From Pseudomonas paraeruginosa PA7 (GTDB taxonomy: Bacteria > Pseudomonadota > Gammaproteobacteria > Pseudomonadales > Pseudomonadaceae), in NCBI RefSeq assembly GCF_000017205.1, contig NC_009656.1, forward strand, positions 2,360,001-2,424,000: DNA of 64,000 nucleotides, read 5' to 3'. Below, one piece after another: positions 31,292 to 41,000 of the stretch (the first letter of the stretch is position 1; each line of letters begins with the position of its first letter). The translations under genes and the position numbers were made by a program. The notes below the pieces were generated by a model. The model saw nothing but the letters and a program-made list of their open reading frames with translations. It was not told the DNA's origin and ran no database searches.

Positions 31292-32872
31292 ATGCAGATC
31301 GGCAAGCAGCGGCGGGAACGTCTCTTTCATTTCGGTATCGTGTTCGCTGCGCTCGCGATCGTGCCGCTGCTCATGGCGCCGCTGGTGTTTCAGCAGGCCA
31401 GGATGCGTGCCGACGGCGAGGCCGCGGTGACTTCCGTCGCCGTCCTCCGTCAGTTGGATACCTTGCTCGGAGTGGTGTCCGGCAGCCTGGACAGGAGCCA
31501 GGGCGCGCTGGGCAAGCCCTGTGCGGAGGTGCTGGGGCGACTGACGCGGATGACCATGCTGAGCCCGTATTTCCGTTCGCTGGTCCTGGTGGAGCGCGGG
31601 AACGTCTACTGCTCGTCGTTGCAGGGCGAGCTGAAGGACCTGCCATTGCCGGTGGCCTTCAAGGCCTTGGGCAGCCTGGCGCCCGGTCAGCGCATCACGC
31701 CCAGCAACGCGACGCCGCAGGTACCGGAACGGGCCTCGGTGATCATGTCGCGCGGCGACGCAAACGGATCCGGCGTGCTGGCGATAATCGACGGCCAGTA
31801 TCTGCTGGATATCCAGCAGGCGGCTTCCTACGACGGGCGGTTCCAGGTGCAGATGGTGCTGCGCGAGTCGCAGCGGCAGCTTCCCGGCGGCATGCCTGCC
31901 ACACAGGATGGTGGTGGCGCCATCGCGGCCTCGGCAAGGTTCCCGGTCGAGGTTCGGGTGGCGGTCGCTCCGGCGCTGGCCAGCGCCTATCGTGCCGATG
32001 CATGGCGGCACTACACGCCCTTCATCGTTCTCGCCGCGATGCTGGCGGGGTACCTGGCGCATCTGTTCTGCCGTCGCCGCCTGTCGCTGGTTGGCGACAT
32101 GTACCGGGCCATGCGGGCCCGGGAGTTCCATATGGTCTATCAGCCCATCATCCGGCTCGATACGGGGGAGTGCCGGGGCGTCGAGGCGCTGGTGCGCTGG
32201 CGGCGTCCGGACAACAGCCAGGTGCGGCCGGACATCTTCGTTCCGCTGGCTGAAGACAATGGCATGATCGGCGACCTGACCCGCCACATCTTCGGCCTGG
32301 TCGCTGCCGACCTGGCGCAACTGGGCCTGGGGGCGGGCGATCACCTCGGCGTCAATGTCAGCGGTTCGCACCTGGCTGGCCAGGGATTCGTCGACGACGT
32401 GCGGCGCCTGCTCGGCGCCATCGGCAGCGACGGCCCGCAACTGGTCCTGGAGGTCACCGAGCGTGAGGCGCTACCGCGCGATGCGCAGGCGCAGCGCAAT
32501 ATCCGGCAACTGCGCGAGCTGGGCGTGCAGTGGGCACTGGACGATTTCGGCACGGGGCAGAGTTCGTTGTCCTATCTGCAGCAACTGCATGCGGACTTTC
32601 TCAAGGTCGACCGTTCGTTCGTCAGCGGCGTCGGCACGGAGTCGGTGAATGCCGTGGTGCTGGAAACCATCATCGGGCTGGCGCAACGCCTGGACCTGGA
32701 CGTGACCGCCGAAGGCATCGAGACCCGGGAGCAGGAACAGTACCTGTGCGGGCATAGCGTCCAGTGGGGGCAGGGCTACCTGTTTTCTCCTCCGCTGACG
32801 GCGGCCGAGCTGGGCGCCTGGCGCAATGGCCGGCGCGGCGTGGCGCGCGCGGCACAGGTGGTCGCGGGGTAG
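31292..32872 (+). CDS. arr: EAL c-di-GMP phosphodiesterase Arr (aminoglycoside response regulator)
   Basis: 526 residues from MQIGKQRRER. Layout: membrane helix about 12-34, periplasmic CSS-type sensor (Cys77 and the C107-S-S motif in NVYCSSLQGE), second helix about 245-265, then a cytoplasmic EAL domain. Catalytic hallmarks are intact: EALVRW, NVSGSH, LEVTERE, DDFGTGQSSLSYL, LKVDRSFV and AEGIETREQ. Redox-sensitive CSS domains are known to tune such enzymes. Arr is known in PAO1 to lower c-di-GMP and mediate biofilm induction by subinhibitory aminoglycosides; it is not in every strain. Position beside the tRNA cluster supports the assignment. Confidence 0.88.
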   Translation: MQIGKQRRERLFHFGIVFAALAIVPLLMAPLVFQQARMRADGEAAVTSVAVLRQLDTLLGVVSGSLDRSQGALGKPCAEVLGRLTRMTMLSPYFRSLVLVERGNVYCSSLQGELKDLPLPVAFKALGSLAPGQRITPSNATPQVPERASVIMSRGDANGSGVLAIIDGQYLLDIQQAASYDGRFQVQMVLRESQRQLPGGMPATQDGGGAIAASARFPVEVRVAVAPALASAYRADAWRHYTPFIVLAAMLAGYLAHLFCRRRLSLVGDMYRAMRAREFHMVYQPIIRLDTGECRGVEALVRWRRPDNSQVRPDIFVPLAEDNGMIGDLTRHIFGLVAADLAQLGLGAGDHLGVNVSGSHLAGQGFVDDVRRLLGAIGSDGPQLVLEVTEREALPRDAQAQRNIRQLRELGVQWALDDFGTGQSSLSYLQQLHADFLKVDRSFVSGVGTESVNAVVLETIIGLAQRLDLDVTAEGIETREQEQYLCGHSVQWGQGYLFSPPLTAAELGAWRNGRRGVARAAQVVAG

Positions 32873-32993
32873 CCGTGGGCGGCCCGCGCCACGGCGATGC
32901 CAACCGGCGCCTCGCTTCGACAGGCTGTCGCATGCGCAAGCGGAAGGCGGCGATCTGGATGGCGCACTGGATCGTCGCGGAGAGGGCGTCGGC

Positions 32994-33404
32994 TCAGTGC
33001 CGCGGGCTGTCCTCGGGCAGCGCGAGCAGCTGCTTCTCATGGTTCCAGTCAAATGGCTCGCCGCGCTCCTCGGCGTCGTAGCGGCGTTCGTCGAGGCGCT
33101 GGAACAGGTCGATTTCCTCGTCCGGCATGAAGTGCAGGCAATCGCCGCCGAAGAACCACAGCAGGTCGCGCGGCACCAGGTGGGCGATCTGCGGGTAGCG
33201 GTGGAAGACCTGGGAAATCAGGTCCTGGCCGAGGTACTGGGCGCCTTCCGGGTCGCGCGGCAGTTCGTTCATCAGCTCGTCGAAGCGTTCGAGGAACAGG
33301 CCGTGGTTTTCTTCCGGCACCTGCTCGGCCTCGCCCAGGGCGCCGAGGATGGTGCGCAGGTGCTGGAGCAGGGCGAGGTGGTGCTCGAGGTAGGAATTGG
33401 CCAT
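32994..33404 (-). CDS. Conserved PA2817-like protein of unknown function
   Basis: 136 residues, acidic and soluble. Conserved-looking stretches: YLEHHLALLQHLRTIL, RFDELMNELPRDPEGAQYLGQDLI, RDLLWFFGGDCLHFMPDEEI. It belongs to a small family restricted mainly to pseudomonads; the function is unknown. It lies downstream of a secreted small Gln/Arg-rich protein gene on the same strand. Confidence 0.8.
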   Translation of the reverse strand: MANSYLEHHLALLQHLRTILGALGEAEQVPEENHGLFLERFDELMNELPRDPEGAQYLGQDLISQVFHRYPQIAHLVPRDLLWFFGGDCLHFMPDEEIDLFQRLDERRYDAEERGEPFDWNHEKQLLALPEDSPRH

Positions 33405-33461
33405 GACGGGTCCTCTGGAAAAAGCTGCGCAGTATAAAGGGTTTCGCGGCGGCGGCCAGTT

Positions 33462-33842
33462 TCAGCGGATCGCCGGGGACTGGCTCTGGCGGCGGCGGTT
33501 CTCCAGTTGCCGGCGTTCGCTGTCGAGGCGCCGCTGGTCCTGTTCCAGGCGCCAGCGTTGCTGGTCGAGCTGCTGCTGGCGGATCAGGTTGTCCTGCATC
33601 TGTCGCTGCTGCTGTTGTCGCTGCAGGTTCTGCTGCTGGCGTTGCAACTGGTCCTGTTGCAATTGCAGGCGCTGTTCGTCGAAGCGCTGGCGCTGCTCCT
33701 GGAGCTGGCGCTGGCGTTGTTCGGCGGCGCGCTGCACGGCCTGCTGGTGCGGTTGCACGCCGTAGGGCGGGGGCGGCGCGGCCTGGGCCACCGGCAGGGC
33801 GAGGAAGCAAGCCGCCAGGGCGGGGGCGAGTATCCGGGGCAT
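33462..33842 (-). CDS. Secreted Gln/Arg-rich small protein
   Basis: 126 residues: signal peptide MPRILAPALAACFLALPVAQA, then a low-complexity segment with QRQRQLQEQRQ-type repeats through most of the mature chain. It is probably a periplasmic helical or coiled-coil protein; no domain is recognised. The composition resembles unannotated periplasmic proteins in other pseudomonads. Confidence 0.75.
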   Translation of the reverse strand: MPRILAPALAACFLALPVAQAAPPPPYGVQPHQQAVQRAAEQRQRQLQEQRQRFDEQRLQLQQDQLQRQQQNLQRQQQQRQMQDNLIRQQQLDQQRWRLEQDQRRLDSERRQLENRRRQSQSPAIR

Positions 33843-33910
33843 GATGACCTCCCGTACGTCAGGATGTACCCCTGGATTCTAACCAATCGCCGGAGATCGG
33901 GGGCCACGGA

Positions 33911-33940
33911 CGACAAAGGCGCCGGAGGGCGCCTTTGTCG
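33911..33940. terminator. Terminator downstream of the acyl-CoA dehydrogenase gene
   Basis: CGACAAAGGCGCC and GGCGCCTTTGTCG form a 13-bp perfect stem with a GGAG/CTCC-type loop, 14 nt past the dehydrogenase stop. Confidence 0.85.
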
Positions 33941-33953
33941 GAAGGGCCAGGGG

Positions 33954-36401
33954 TCAGCGGACCCTGCCGTCGCCGAGCGCCAGTTCTTCCTTGTCGAAGT
34001 CGTCGACGTCGATCACCTTGCGTCGGGCCGCTTCGGCCTGGTGCAGGGTCTGCGCTTCGGCGGCGCTCAGCACTCCCGCCGCGGCGCCGGCGTCGATCGG
34101 GCTTTGTCCCGGCTGCGGCGTGACCCGGCCTTCCTTGATCGCCTTGTGCAGGTTCTTCTCCAGCGTGGCGCTGTCGCGGATCGCGTCGAACGCGTGGGCG
34201 AGGGCGCCGACCGGGTCCTGCGGGTCCTTCGGCAGGAACGCGCCGGCGAGGATCGCCTGCAGCGCCGGGTCGTCGTCCGGGCGGCCGAGGATTTCCGCGA
34301 TCTCGGCGTCCAGTTCGTCGCCCGGCCCTTTGTGCCGGCGGCCGAACGGCAGTACCAGGACCTTCAGCGCGCAGCCGAAGAAGCGGCTGGGGAAGTTGTT
34401 CAGCAGGTCCTCCAGTGCCGCCTCGGCCTGGCTGAGGTTTTCCTCCATGGCCCAGCGCAGCAGCGGATGCAGGTAGTCCGGGTTGCCCAGGTCGTGGTAG
34501 CGCTTGAGCGCCGCCGAGCCCAGGTAGAGATAGCTGAGGACATCGCCGAGGCGCGCGGAGAGGCGTTCCTTGCGCTTCAGTTCGCCGCCCAGCAGCATCA
34601 TGCTGAAGTCGGCGAGCAGGGCGAAGGACGCCGCCAGGCGATTCAGCGCGCGGAAATAGGGACGGCTGACGCGGTCGCCCGGCGCATTGCCGAGGTGGCC
34701 ACAGCTGAGGCTGAGGAGGAAGCTGCTGGCGGCGTTGCCGACGGCGAAGCCGATGTGCTTGACCAGCAGCACGTCGAACTCGCGGGCGGCCTGCTCCTTG
34801 TCCTCGCGCTGGGCCAGTTCCATTTCCTTGAGCACGTACGGATGGCAGCGGATCGCGCCCTGGCCGAAGATCATCAGGTTGCGCGAGAGGATGTTCGCGC
34901 CTTCCACCGTGATGAAGATCGGCGCGCCTTGCCAGGAGCGTCCCAGGTAGTTGTTCGGGCCCATGATGATGCCCTTGCCGCCGTGGATGTCCATGGCATG
35001 GGCGATACACTCGCGGCCGCGTTCGGTGAGGTGGTACTTGAGGATCGCCGAGAGCACCGAGGGCTTCTCGCCCAGGTCCACCGCGTTGGCGGTGAGGATC
35101 CGCGCGCTGTCCATCAGCCAGGCGTTGCCGCCGATGCGGGCGAGGGCTTCCTGGATGCCTTCGAAGGCGGCGATCGGCACGTTGAATTGCTCGCGGACCT
35201 GGGCGTAGCGGCCGCTGACGTAGCTGCTGGCCTTGCCGGCGCTGGTGCCCACCGCCGGCAGCGAGATCGAGCGGCCGACCGACAGGCAGTTCATCAGCAT
35301 CATCCAGCCTTTGCCGATCATTTCCTGGCCGCCGATGATGTACTCCAGCGGTACGAACACGTCCTTGCCCGAGTTGGGGCCGTTCATGAAGGCGGCGCCC
35401 AGCGGCACGTGACGGCGGCCGATCTCGACCCCGGGGGTGTCGGTGGGGATCAGCGCCAGGGTGATGCCCAGGTTCTCCTCGTCGCCCAGCAGGTGGTCCG
35501 GGTCGTGGCACTTGAAGGCCAGGCCGAGGAGGGTGGCCACCGGGCCGAGGGTGATGTAGCGCTTCTCCCAGGTCAGGCGCAGGCCGAGCACTTCGCGTCC
35601 TTCCCATTCGCCCTTGCAGACGATGCCGACGTCGGTCATGCCGCCGGCGTCGGAGCCGGCGTAGGGGCCGGTGAGGGCGAAGCAGGGGATGTCTTCGCCC
35701 CTGGCCAGGCTCGGCAGGTAGCGCTGGCGCTGTTCGTCGGTGCCATAGTGCAGCAGCAGCTCGGCCGGGCCGAGGGAGTTCGGCACCATCACCGTCGAGG
35801 CCAGGTCGCCGCTGCGGGTGGCGAGCTTCATCACCACCTGCGAGTGGGCGAAGGCGGAGAAGCCCTTGCCGCCGTATTCCTTGGGAATGATCAGGCCGAA
35901 GAAGCCCTGCTGCTTGATGAAGGACCAGGCCTCTTCCGGGAGGTCCATGCGCTGGCCGATGTCCCAGTCGCTGACCATGGCGCAGAGTTGCTCGGTCGGG
36001 CCGTCGACGAAGGCCTGTTCCTCTTCGGTGAGTTGCGCTTTCGGATAGTCGAGCAGCTTCTGCCAGTCCGGACGGCCGCTGAACAGTTCGCCGTCCCACC
36101 ACACGGTGCCGGCCTCGATGGCCTCGCGTTCGGTCTCGGACATCGGCGGCAGGACTTTCTGGAACCAGGCGAACAGCGGGCCGCTGAGCACCCGCCGGCG
36201 CAGGTCGGGCAGCGCCAGCGGCAGCGCCACCGCCAGCCAGAGCAGCCAGAACACCAGCAGCAGCCAGCCGGGAGCGTGGCTGAACACGCCCATCAGGATC
36301 AGGTAGGCGGCGACGATGCCGAGCGCGGGAGCGGGTGGGGTACGCCGATGGGCGAGGTAAGCGACACCGAGTACCAGTACGACTAACCAGAGCAACAACA
36401 T
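33954..36401 (-). CDS. Long-chain acyl-CoA dehydrogenase, FadE type
   Basis: 815 residues, the length of the enterobacterial FadE family. Two N-terminal hydrophobic segments (LLLWLVVLVLGVAYL; LILMGVFSHAPGWLLLVFWLLWLAVAL) suggest inner-membrane association. The dehydrogenase core follows: FIKQQGFFGLIIPKEYGGKGFSAFAHSQVV, PCFALTGPYAGSDAGG, GKGIIMGPNNYLGRSWQGAPI. The C-terminal about 250 residues correspond to the FadE-specific DUF1974. It oxidises acyl-CoA to trans-2-enoyl-CoA with FAD. Confidence 0.93.
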   Translation of the reverse strand: MLLLWLVVLVLGVAYLAHRRTPPAPALGIVAAYLILMGVFSHAPGWLLLVFWLLWLAVALPLALPDLRRRVLSGPLFAWFQKVLPPMSETEREAIEAGTVWWDGELFSGRPDWQKLLDYPKAQLTEEEQAFVDGPTEQLCAMVSDWDIGQRMDLPEEAWSFIKQQGFFGLIIPKEYGGKGFSAFAHSQVVMKLATRSGDLASTVMVPNSLGPAELLLHYGTDEQRQRYLPSLARGEDIPCFALTGPYAGSDAGGMTDVGIVCKGEWEGREVLGLRLTWEKRYITLGPVATLLGLAFKCHDPDHLLGDEENLGITLALIPTDTPGVEIGRRHVPLGAAFMNGPNSGKDVFVPLEYIIGGQEMIGKGWMMLMNCLSVGRSISLPAVGTSAGKASSYVSGRYAQVREQFNVPIAAFEGIQEALARIGGNAWLMDSARILTANAVDLGEKPSVLSAILKYHLTERGRECIAHAMDIHGGKGIIMGPNNYLGRSWQGAPIFITVEGANILSRNLMIFGQGAIRCHPYVLKEMELAQREDKEQAAREFDVLLVKHIGFAVGNAASSFLLSLSCGHLGNAPGDRVSRPYFRALNRLAASFALLADFSMMLLGGELKRKERLSARLGDVLSYLYLGSAALKRYHDLGNPDYLHPLLRWAMEENLSQAEAALEDLLNNFPSRFFGCALKVLVLPFGRRHKGPGDELDAEIAEILGRPDDDPALQAILAGAFLPKDPQDPVGALAHAFDAIRDSATLEKNLHKAIKEGRVTPQPGQSPIDAGAAAGVLSAAEAQTLHQAEAARRKVIDVDDFDKEELALGDGRVR

Positions 36402-36553
36402 GCGGAATCCTCCATGAAGACGCCAGGCGGCGTCTCGAGCTTAGCCCGTTTGCCGCCGGTTGGCGGGCGGGCTGGTCAGCTTGGCCGGTTTGTCACGTTA
36501 TAGGCGAAAACTTCCCGTTTGGACTGGGACAAATTGCCCGCCGGGAGCCCGCC

Positions 36554-37150
36554 ATGCAGTCCTACCTACAATCCGGCCGCTTCGTGGATAGTGACCACCC
36601 GGTGGTGGTGGAGTTCGCGGAAAAATCCCGGGGAAACTCGGCGAACCCGCGTGACCAGGCGGTCGCGCCGTATGACGCGGTGCGCTACGACCCCTATGTG
36701 TTCAGCCGCGATCCACGGACCCTGGTGGCTAGCCACGCGCTGCAGCAGGGGTGCGTGCCCAAGGCCATCCTGCTCGCCGCCTGCGCCCGGCATTGCCGGA
36801 CTCCGGCGCGAATCGGCCTGGCCGACGTGCGCAACCACCTGGCCACGCCGCGCCTGCTGGCGCTGCTGTGCAGCGACGTGTTCGCCATGCATGCTTATGC
36901 CGAGCTGTATCTCGACGGTCGCTGGGTGAAGGCCACGCCGGCGTTCAGCCGCGCGCTTTGCCGTGCCTTCGACGTTGCTCCGCTGGAGTTCGACGGGGTC
37001 GCCGACAGCGTCTCCATGCGTTCAATCGCCAGGGCGAAGGCTACAGGGAGTACCTGGCCGACCACCTGCAGGCCGGGGCCGGGCAAGATGAAAGCCATCG
37101 ATAGTCACCATCAGCCGGCGCGTCTTCCTTCTTCGGTCCATCATCGGTAG
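36554..37150 (+). pseudogene. Transglutaminase-like protein gene with an apparent frameshift
   Basis: The open frame encodes 198 residues. The first about 152 carry a transglutaminase core: likely nucleophilic Cys in LQQGCVPKAILLAACARHCRTPARIGLADV, His in FAMHAYAELYLDGRWVKATPAF, and the acidic FDVAPLEFDG. After ADSV (37012) the sequence stops looking like the family, while the neighbouring frame (37012-37104) reads LHAFNRQGEGYREYLADHL, the usual continuation of this family. A single-base loss near 37012 explains this. Both the fused 198-aa product and a pseudogene are possible. Confidence 0.72.
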
Positions 37151-37217
37151 GGTGCGGCATGTCGTCCGCAGGTCCGGCGACCCACCCGCCATAGCAACCG
37201 AAGAAGGAACGCAGAGC

Positions 37218-37838
37218 ATGTTGACCATCTGGGGCCGGAAGAACTCGAGCAATGTGCGCAAGGTGCTGTGGTGCGCCGAGGAAGCCGGCCTGGAATACCG
37301 GAGGGTGGATGCCGGCGGGGCGTTCGGCCTGGTGGACGAGCCGGCGTTCCGCGCGATGAACCCGAACGGGCGGGTCCCGGTGATCGAGGACGACGGCCTG
37401 GTCCTCTGGGAGTCCAACGCCATCGTCCGCTACCTGGCCGCCCGCTATGCGCCAGGCGACCTCTACGCGCTGGAGCCGGTACGCCGCGCCGAAGCCGACA
37501 AGTGGATGGACTGGACCACCTCGACCCTCGCCGGGCCGTTCCGCGACCTGTTCTGGGGGACGCTGCGTACGCCGCCGGAGCAACGCGACGAGGCCCTCAT
37601 CGAGAAGGCGCTGCAGACCTGCGGCGAGCTGCTGGGAGTGCCGGACCGGGCCCTGGCCGGCCAATCCTGGCTGTCCGGCGAACGCTTCGGCATGGGCGAC
37701 ATCCCGCTGGGCTGTTTCATCTACGCCTGGTTCGAGATGCCCATCGAGCGGCCGCCGCTGCCCCACCTCGAGGCCTGGTACCTGCGCCTGCGCGAGCGCC
37801 CGGCGTTCCGCGCGGCGGTAATGACCGAACTGACCTGA
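37218..37838 (+). CDS. Glutathione S-transferase family protein
   Basis: 206 residues. N-terminal thioredoxin fold (MLTIWGRKNSSNVRKVLWCAEEAGLEY ... NGRVPVIEDDGLVLWESNAIVRYLA) with Ser/Asn candidate GSH contacts, and a helical C-terminal domain (GMGDIPLGCFIYAWFEMPIERP). It differs clearly from the GST at 28800. The substrate is unknown. Confidence 0.9.
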   Translation: MLTIWGRKNSSNVRKVLWCAEEAGLEYRRVDAGGAFGLVDEPAFRAMNPNGRVPVIEDDGLVLWESNAIVRYLAARYAPGDLYALEPVRRAEADKWMDWTTSTLAGPFRDLFWGTLRTPPEQRDEALIEKALQTCGELLGVPDRALAGQSWLSGERFGMGDIPLGCFIYAWFEMPIERPPLPHLEAWYLRLRERPAFRAAVMTELT

Positions 37839-37913
37839 GCCGGCTACTGTTGCATTTTGTTACCCGTAGCCTTATCTAGCTCTTCCTCTTCACCTTCCGA
37901 CACGGGAAGCCTA

Positions 37914-38846
37914 ATGAGTTCCGCCCTGTCCATCCGTCAACTGACGAAAACCTACGGCAACGGTTTCCAGGCCCTCAAGGGGATCGACCTGGATGTCGCC
38001 GAGGGCGACTTCTTCGCCCTGCTCGGCCCCAACGGCGCGGGCAAATCGACCACCATCGGCATTCTCTCTACCCTGGTGAACAAGACCGGCGGCTCGGTCT
38101 CGGTGTTCGGCCACGACCTCGACAAGGATCCGGCCGGCCTCAAGCGCTGCCTGGGCGTGGTGCCGCAGGAGTTCAACTTCAACCAGTTCGAGAAGGTCTT
38201 CGACATCGTCGTGACCCAGGCCGGCTATTACGGCATCCCGGCGAAGATCGCCAAGGAGCGCGCCGAGCGCTACCTGACCCAGCTGGGCCTGTGGGACAAG
38301 CGCAACGAAGCCTCGCGGATGCTCTCCGGCGGCATGAAGCGGCGCCTGATGATCGCCCGCGCGCTGGTCCACCAGCCGCGCCTGCTGATCCTCGACGAGC
38401 CCACCGCCGGGGTCGACATCGAGCTGCGTCGCTCGATGTGGAGCTTCCTCACCGAGCTGAACCAGGAAGGCATCAGCATCATCCTCACCACCCACTACCT
38501 GGAGGAGGCCGAGCAGCTCTGCCGCAACATCGCCATCATCGACCACGGCGAGATCGTGCAGAACACCAGCATGCGCGACCTGCTGATGACCCTGCATTCG
38601 GAAACCTTCCTGCTCGACCTGAAGAACGTCCAGGCCCTGCCGCCGACCCTCGACGGCTACCCGACGCGGCTGGTGGACGATCACACCCTCGAGGTACAGG
38701 TGGAGAAGAGCCAGGGCATCAACGACCTGTTCGCCCAGCTCGGCGCCCAGGGCATCGAGGTGCTGAGCCTGCGCAACAAGACCAACCGCCTGGAGGAACT
38801 GTTCGTCTCGCTGGTGGAGAAGAACCTGACGAGGATCGCCCGATGA
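37914..38846 (+). CDS. ABC-2 exporter ATP-binding protein (YadG type)
   Basis: 310 residues with a complete ABC domain: Walker A GPNGAGKST, Q-loop VVPQEFN, signature LSGGMKRRLMIARAL, Walker B LLILDEPTAGVD, H-loop TTHYLEEA. A C-terminal extension of about 80 residues, typical of YadG/DrrA-like proteins, follows. ACGGGAAG precedes the ATG. It overlaps the permease gene by 4 nt and forms a two-gene ABC exporter with it. Confidence 0.92.
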   Translation: MSSALSIRQLTKTYGNGFQALKGIDLDVAEGDFFALLGPNGAGKSTTIGILSTLVNKTGGSVSVFGHDLDKDPAGLKRCLGVVPQEFNFNQFEKVFDIVVTQAGYYGIPAKIAKERAERYLTQLGLWDKRNEASRMLSGGMKRRLMIARALVHQPRLLILDEPTAGVDIELRRSMWSFLTELNQEGISIILTTHYLEEAEQLCRNIAIIDHGEIVQNTSMRDLLMTLHSETFLLDLKNVQALPPTLDGYPTRLVDDHTLEVQVEKSQGINDLFAQLGAQGIEVLSLRNKTNRLEELFVSLVEKNLTRIAR

Positions 38847-39622
38847 GCAGCGAGCTGAGCGCCAACCTGGTCGCCCTGAACACCATCGTCTATCGCGAGG
38901 TCCGCCGCTTCACCCGGATCTGGCCGCAGACCCTGCTGCCGCCGGCGATCACCATGGTCCTGTACTTCGTGATCTTCGGTAACCTGATCGGCCGGCAGAT
39001 CGGCGACATGGGCGGCTTCACCTACATGGAGTACATCGTGCCCGGCCTGATCATGATGTCGGTGATCACCAACGCCTACGGCAACGTGGTGTCGAGCTTC
39101 TTCGGCAGCAAGTTCCAGCGCTCGGTGGAGGAACTGCTGGTGTCGCCGGTGTCGCCGCACACCATCCTCCTCGGCTACACCATCGGCGGAGTGCTGCGCG
39201 GCCTGGCGGTGGGAGTGATCGTGACCCTGCTGTCGCTGTTCTTCACCAAACTGCAGGTACACCACCTGGGCATCACCGTGCTGGTGGTGGTGCTGACCGC
39301 GACCATCTTCTCCCTGGGTGGTTTCATCAACGCGGTGTTCGCGCGCAACTTCGACGACATCTCGATCATCCCGACCTTCGTGCTGACGCCGCTGACCTAC
39401 CTGGGCGGGGTGTTCTACTCGATCAACCTGCTGCCGCCGTTCTGGCAGACGGTGTCGCTGGCCAACCCCATCCTGCACATGGTCAACGCGTTCCGCTACG
39501 GCATCCTCGGTGTCTCCGACATCCGCATCGGCGTAGCCATCGGCTTCATGCTGCTGGCCACCGCGGTCCTCTATTTCGGCTGCGTGCGACTGCTGGTGAG
39601 CGGGCGCGGCATGCGCCAATAG
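38843..39622 (+). CDS. ABC-2 exporter permease (YadH type)
   Basis: 259 residues, about six membrane helices; ABC-2 motif region NPILHMVNAFRYGILGVSD near the C-terminus. Pairs with the ATPase encoded upstream (4-nt ATGA overlap). The substrate of YadGH-like transporters is not established. Confidence 0.92.
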   Translation: MSSELSANLVALNTIVYREVRRFTRIWPQTLLPPAITMVLYFVIFGNLIGRQIGDMGGFTYMEYIVPGLIMMSVITNAYGNVVSSFFGSKFQRSVEELLVSPVSPHTILLGYTIGGVLRGLAVGVIVTLLSLFFTKLQVHHLGITVLVVVLTATIFSLGGFINAVFARNFDDISIIPTFVLTPLTYLGGVFYSINLLPPFWQTVSLANPILHMVNAFRYGILGVSDIRIGVAIGFMLLATAVLYFGCVRLLVSGRGMRQ

Positions 39623-39640
39623 CGCCTGGCGGCGTGCGAC

Positions 39641-39664
39641 GAAGCCCCCTTCACGGGGGCTTCG
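39641..39664. terminator. Hairpin between ABC permease and copS
   Basis: GAAGCCCCC-TTCA-GGGGGCTTC (perfect 9-bp stem with short loop) separates two convergent genes. It has no long T-run but pairs symmetrically for both directions. Confidence 0.7.
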
Positions 39665-39668
39665 TGCG

Positions 39669-41000
39669 TCATGGGCGCGAGCGCGAGAAATCGATGACGA
39701 AACGCGTCCAGCCATCGGCGGACTCGCAGCGGATCTCGCCGCCGTGGGCCTGGACGATGGAGCGGCAGATCGCCAGGCCGAGCCCGGCGTGTTCGCCCTG
39801 GCCCTCGCGGCGCGCCGGATCGGCCCGGTAGAAGCGGTCGAACAGGCGCGGCAGGCGCTCGGCGGGAATCGCCGGGCCCTGGTTCTCCACGCTCAGGCGG
39901 CGGTCGCCGAGGCGGATGCGGATCTCGCCGCCGTCGGCGGTGAAGCGCAGGGCGTTGTCCAGCAGGTTGGCCAGCACCCGCCGCAACATGCCGCGGTCGC
40001 CCGGCAGGCTCAGGGCGCCTTCGCGCAGCAGGCGGATGTCGCGGTCTTCCGCCAGGGGCTGATAGAACTCCAGCAGCGAGTCGACCTCCGCGCCGAGGTC
40101 CAGGGCCTGGCGGTTGGGCGCCAGCAGGCCGTGGTCGGCCTTGGCCAGCAACAGCATGTCGTTGACCATCGCGGTCAGCCGCTCCAGTTCCTCGAGGTTG
40201 CCGTGCAGCGCTTCGCGGTAGTCCTCCAGCGCGCGCGGCCGCGACAGCACCACCTGGGTCTGGGTCAGCAGGCTGGTGAGTGGCGTGCGCAGTTCGTGGG
40301 CGATGTCGGCGGAGAACGCCGAAAGGCGCTGGAAGGCTTCCTCCAGGCGCGCCAGCATGGCGTTCAGTTCGCCGGCCAGGCCGCGCAGCTCCTCCGGCAT
40401 CCGGCTGGCGTCGAGGCGGGTGGTGAGGGAGTTGGCGGAAACCCGCGCGGCCACTTCGCGCATCCGCCGCAGCGGGCTCAGGCTGGCGCCGGTGGCCCAG
40501 GCGCCGAGCAGCGCGGTGGCCAGCGCCGAGAGGCTCATGGTCAGCCAGATCAGCTGGCGCATGCGCTGCAGGAAGTGCTGGTGGTGGCTGATGTCGAGGA
40601 TCACGGTGAGCCGTGGCGAGGCCGCGTCGCCGGGTTTCAGCGGTGCGCCGAGTTCGCGGTTGGCGGGCAGGCCGGGGTGCGCAGGCTGCGGCAGGCGCTC
40701 GAACCAGAGGCTGCCATCCGGGCCGTTCAGGCGCAGCCCGAGGTCGGGGTGGCGTCCCAGTTCGCGCAACAGCTCCCCTTCGCGCCGGCGCATCTGTTCC
40801 TCAGAGGCGAGGCCGCGCAGTTCCTCACGGAACACCTCGAACTTGGCGCTCATCGCCAGGTAGTCCAGCTCGACGAAATGTTCGTCGATGGCACGACTGA
40901 AGATCAGCCCGGCGATCAGCGAGACCGCCGCGGTGCAGGCGGCGAACAGCAGGCTCAGGCGGACGCCGAGGGATAGCCGGGAACCGAGTCCGGCGCTCAT
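39669..41000 (-). CDS. copS: Copper-responsive sensor histidine kinase CopS
   Basis: 443 residues. N-terminal helix ([20 protein letters not shown]), a periplasmic sensor of about 130 residues, a second helix ([19 protein letters not shown]), HAMP, then HisKA with phosphoacceptor His ([19 protein letters not shown]) and HATPase ([27 protein letters not shown]). Known in P. aeruginosa to sense periplasmic copper and signal to CopR. Start overlaps the copR stop by 4 nt. Confidence 0.92.
   Translation of the reverse strand: MSAGLGSRLSLGVRLSLLFAACTAAVSLIAGLIFSRAIDEHFVELDYLAMSAKFEVFREELRGLASEEQMRRREGELLRELGRHPDLGLRLNGPDGSLWFERLPQPAHPGLPANRELGAPLKPGDAASPRLTVILDISHHQHFLQRMRQLIWLTMSLSALATALLGAWATGASLSPLRRMREVAARVSANSLTTRLDASRMPEELRGLAGELNAMLARLEEAFQRLSAFSADIAHELRTPLTSLLTQTQVVLSRPRALEDYREALHGNLEELERLTAMVNDMLLLAKADHGLLAPNRQALDLGAEVDSLLEFYQPLAEDRDIRLLREGALSLPGDRGMLRRVLANLLDNALRFTADGGEIRIRLGDRRLSVENQGPAIPAERLPRLFDRFYRADPARREGQGEHAGLGLAICRSIVQAHGGEIRCESADGWTRFVIDFSRSRP

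Noticed and set aside
31000..31305. Possible small minus-strand gene between the tRNAs and arr (101 codons)
   Set aside because: No recognisable domain, atypical composition and no good ribosome-binding site; it overlaps the arr start region.
33507..36386. Very long open frame (959 codons) on the plus strand
   Set aside because: It is antisense to the acyl-CoA dehydrogenase and neighbours, which have full family signatures; long antisense frames are expected at this GC content.
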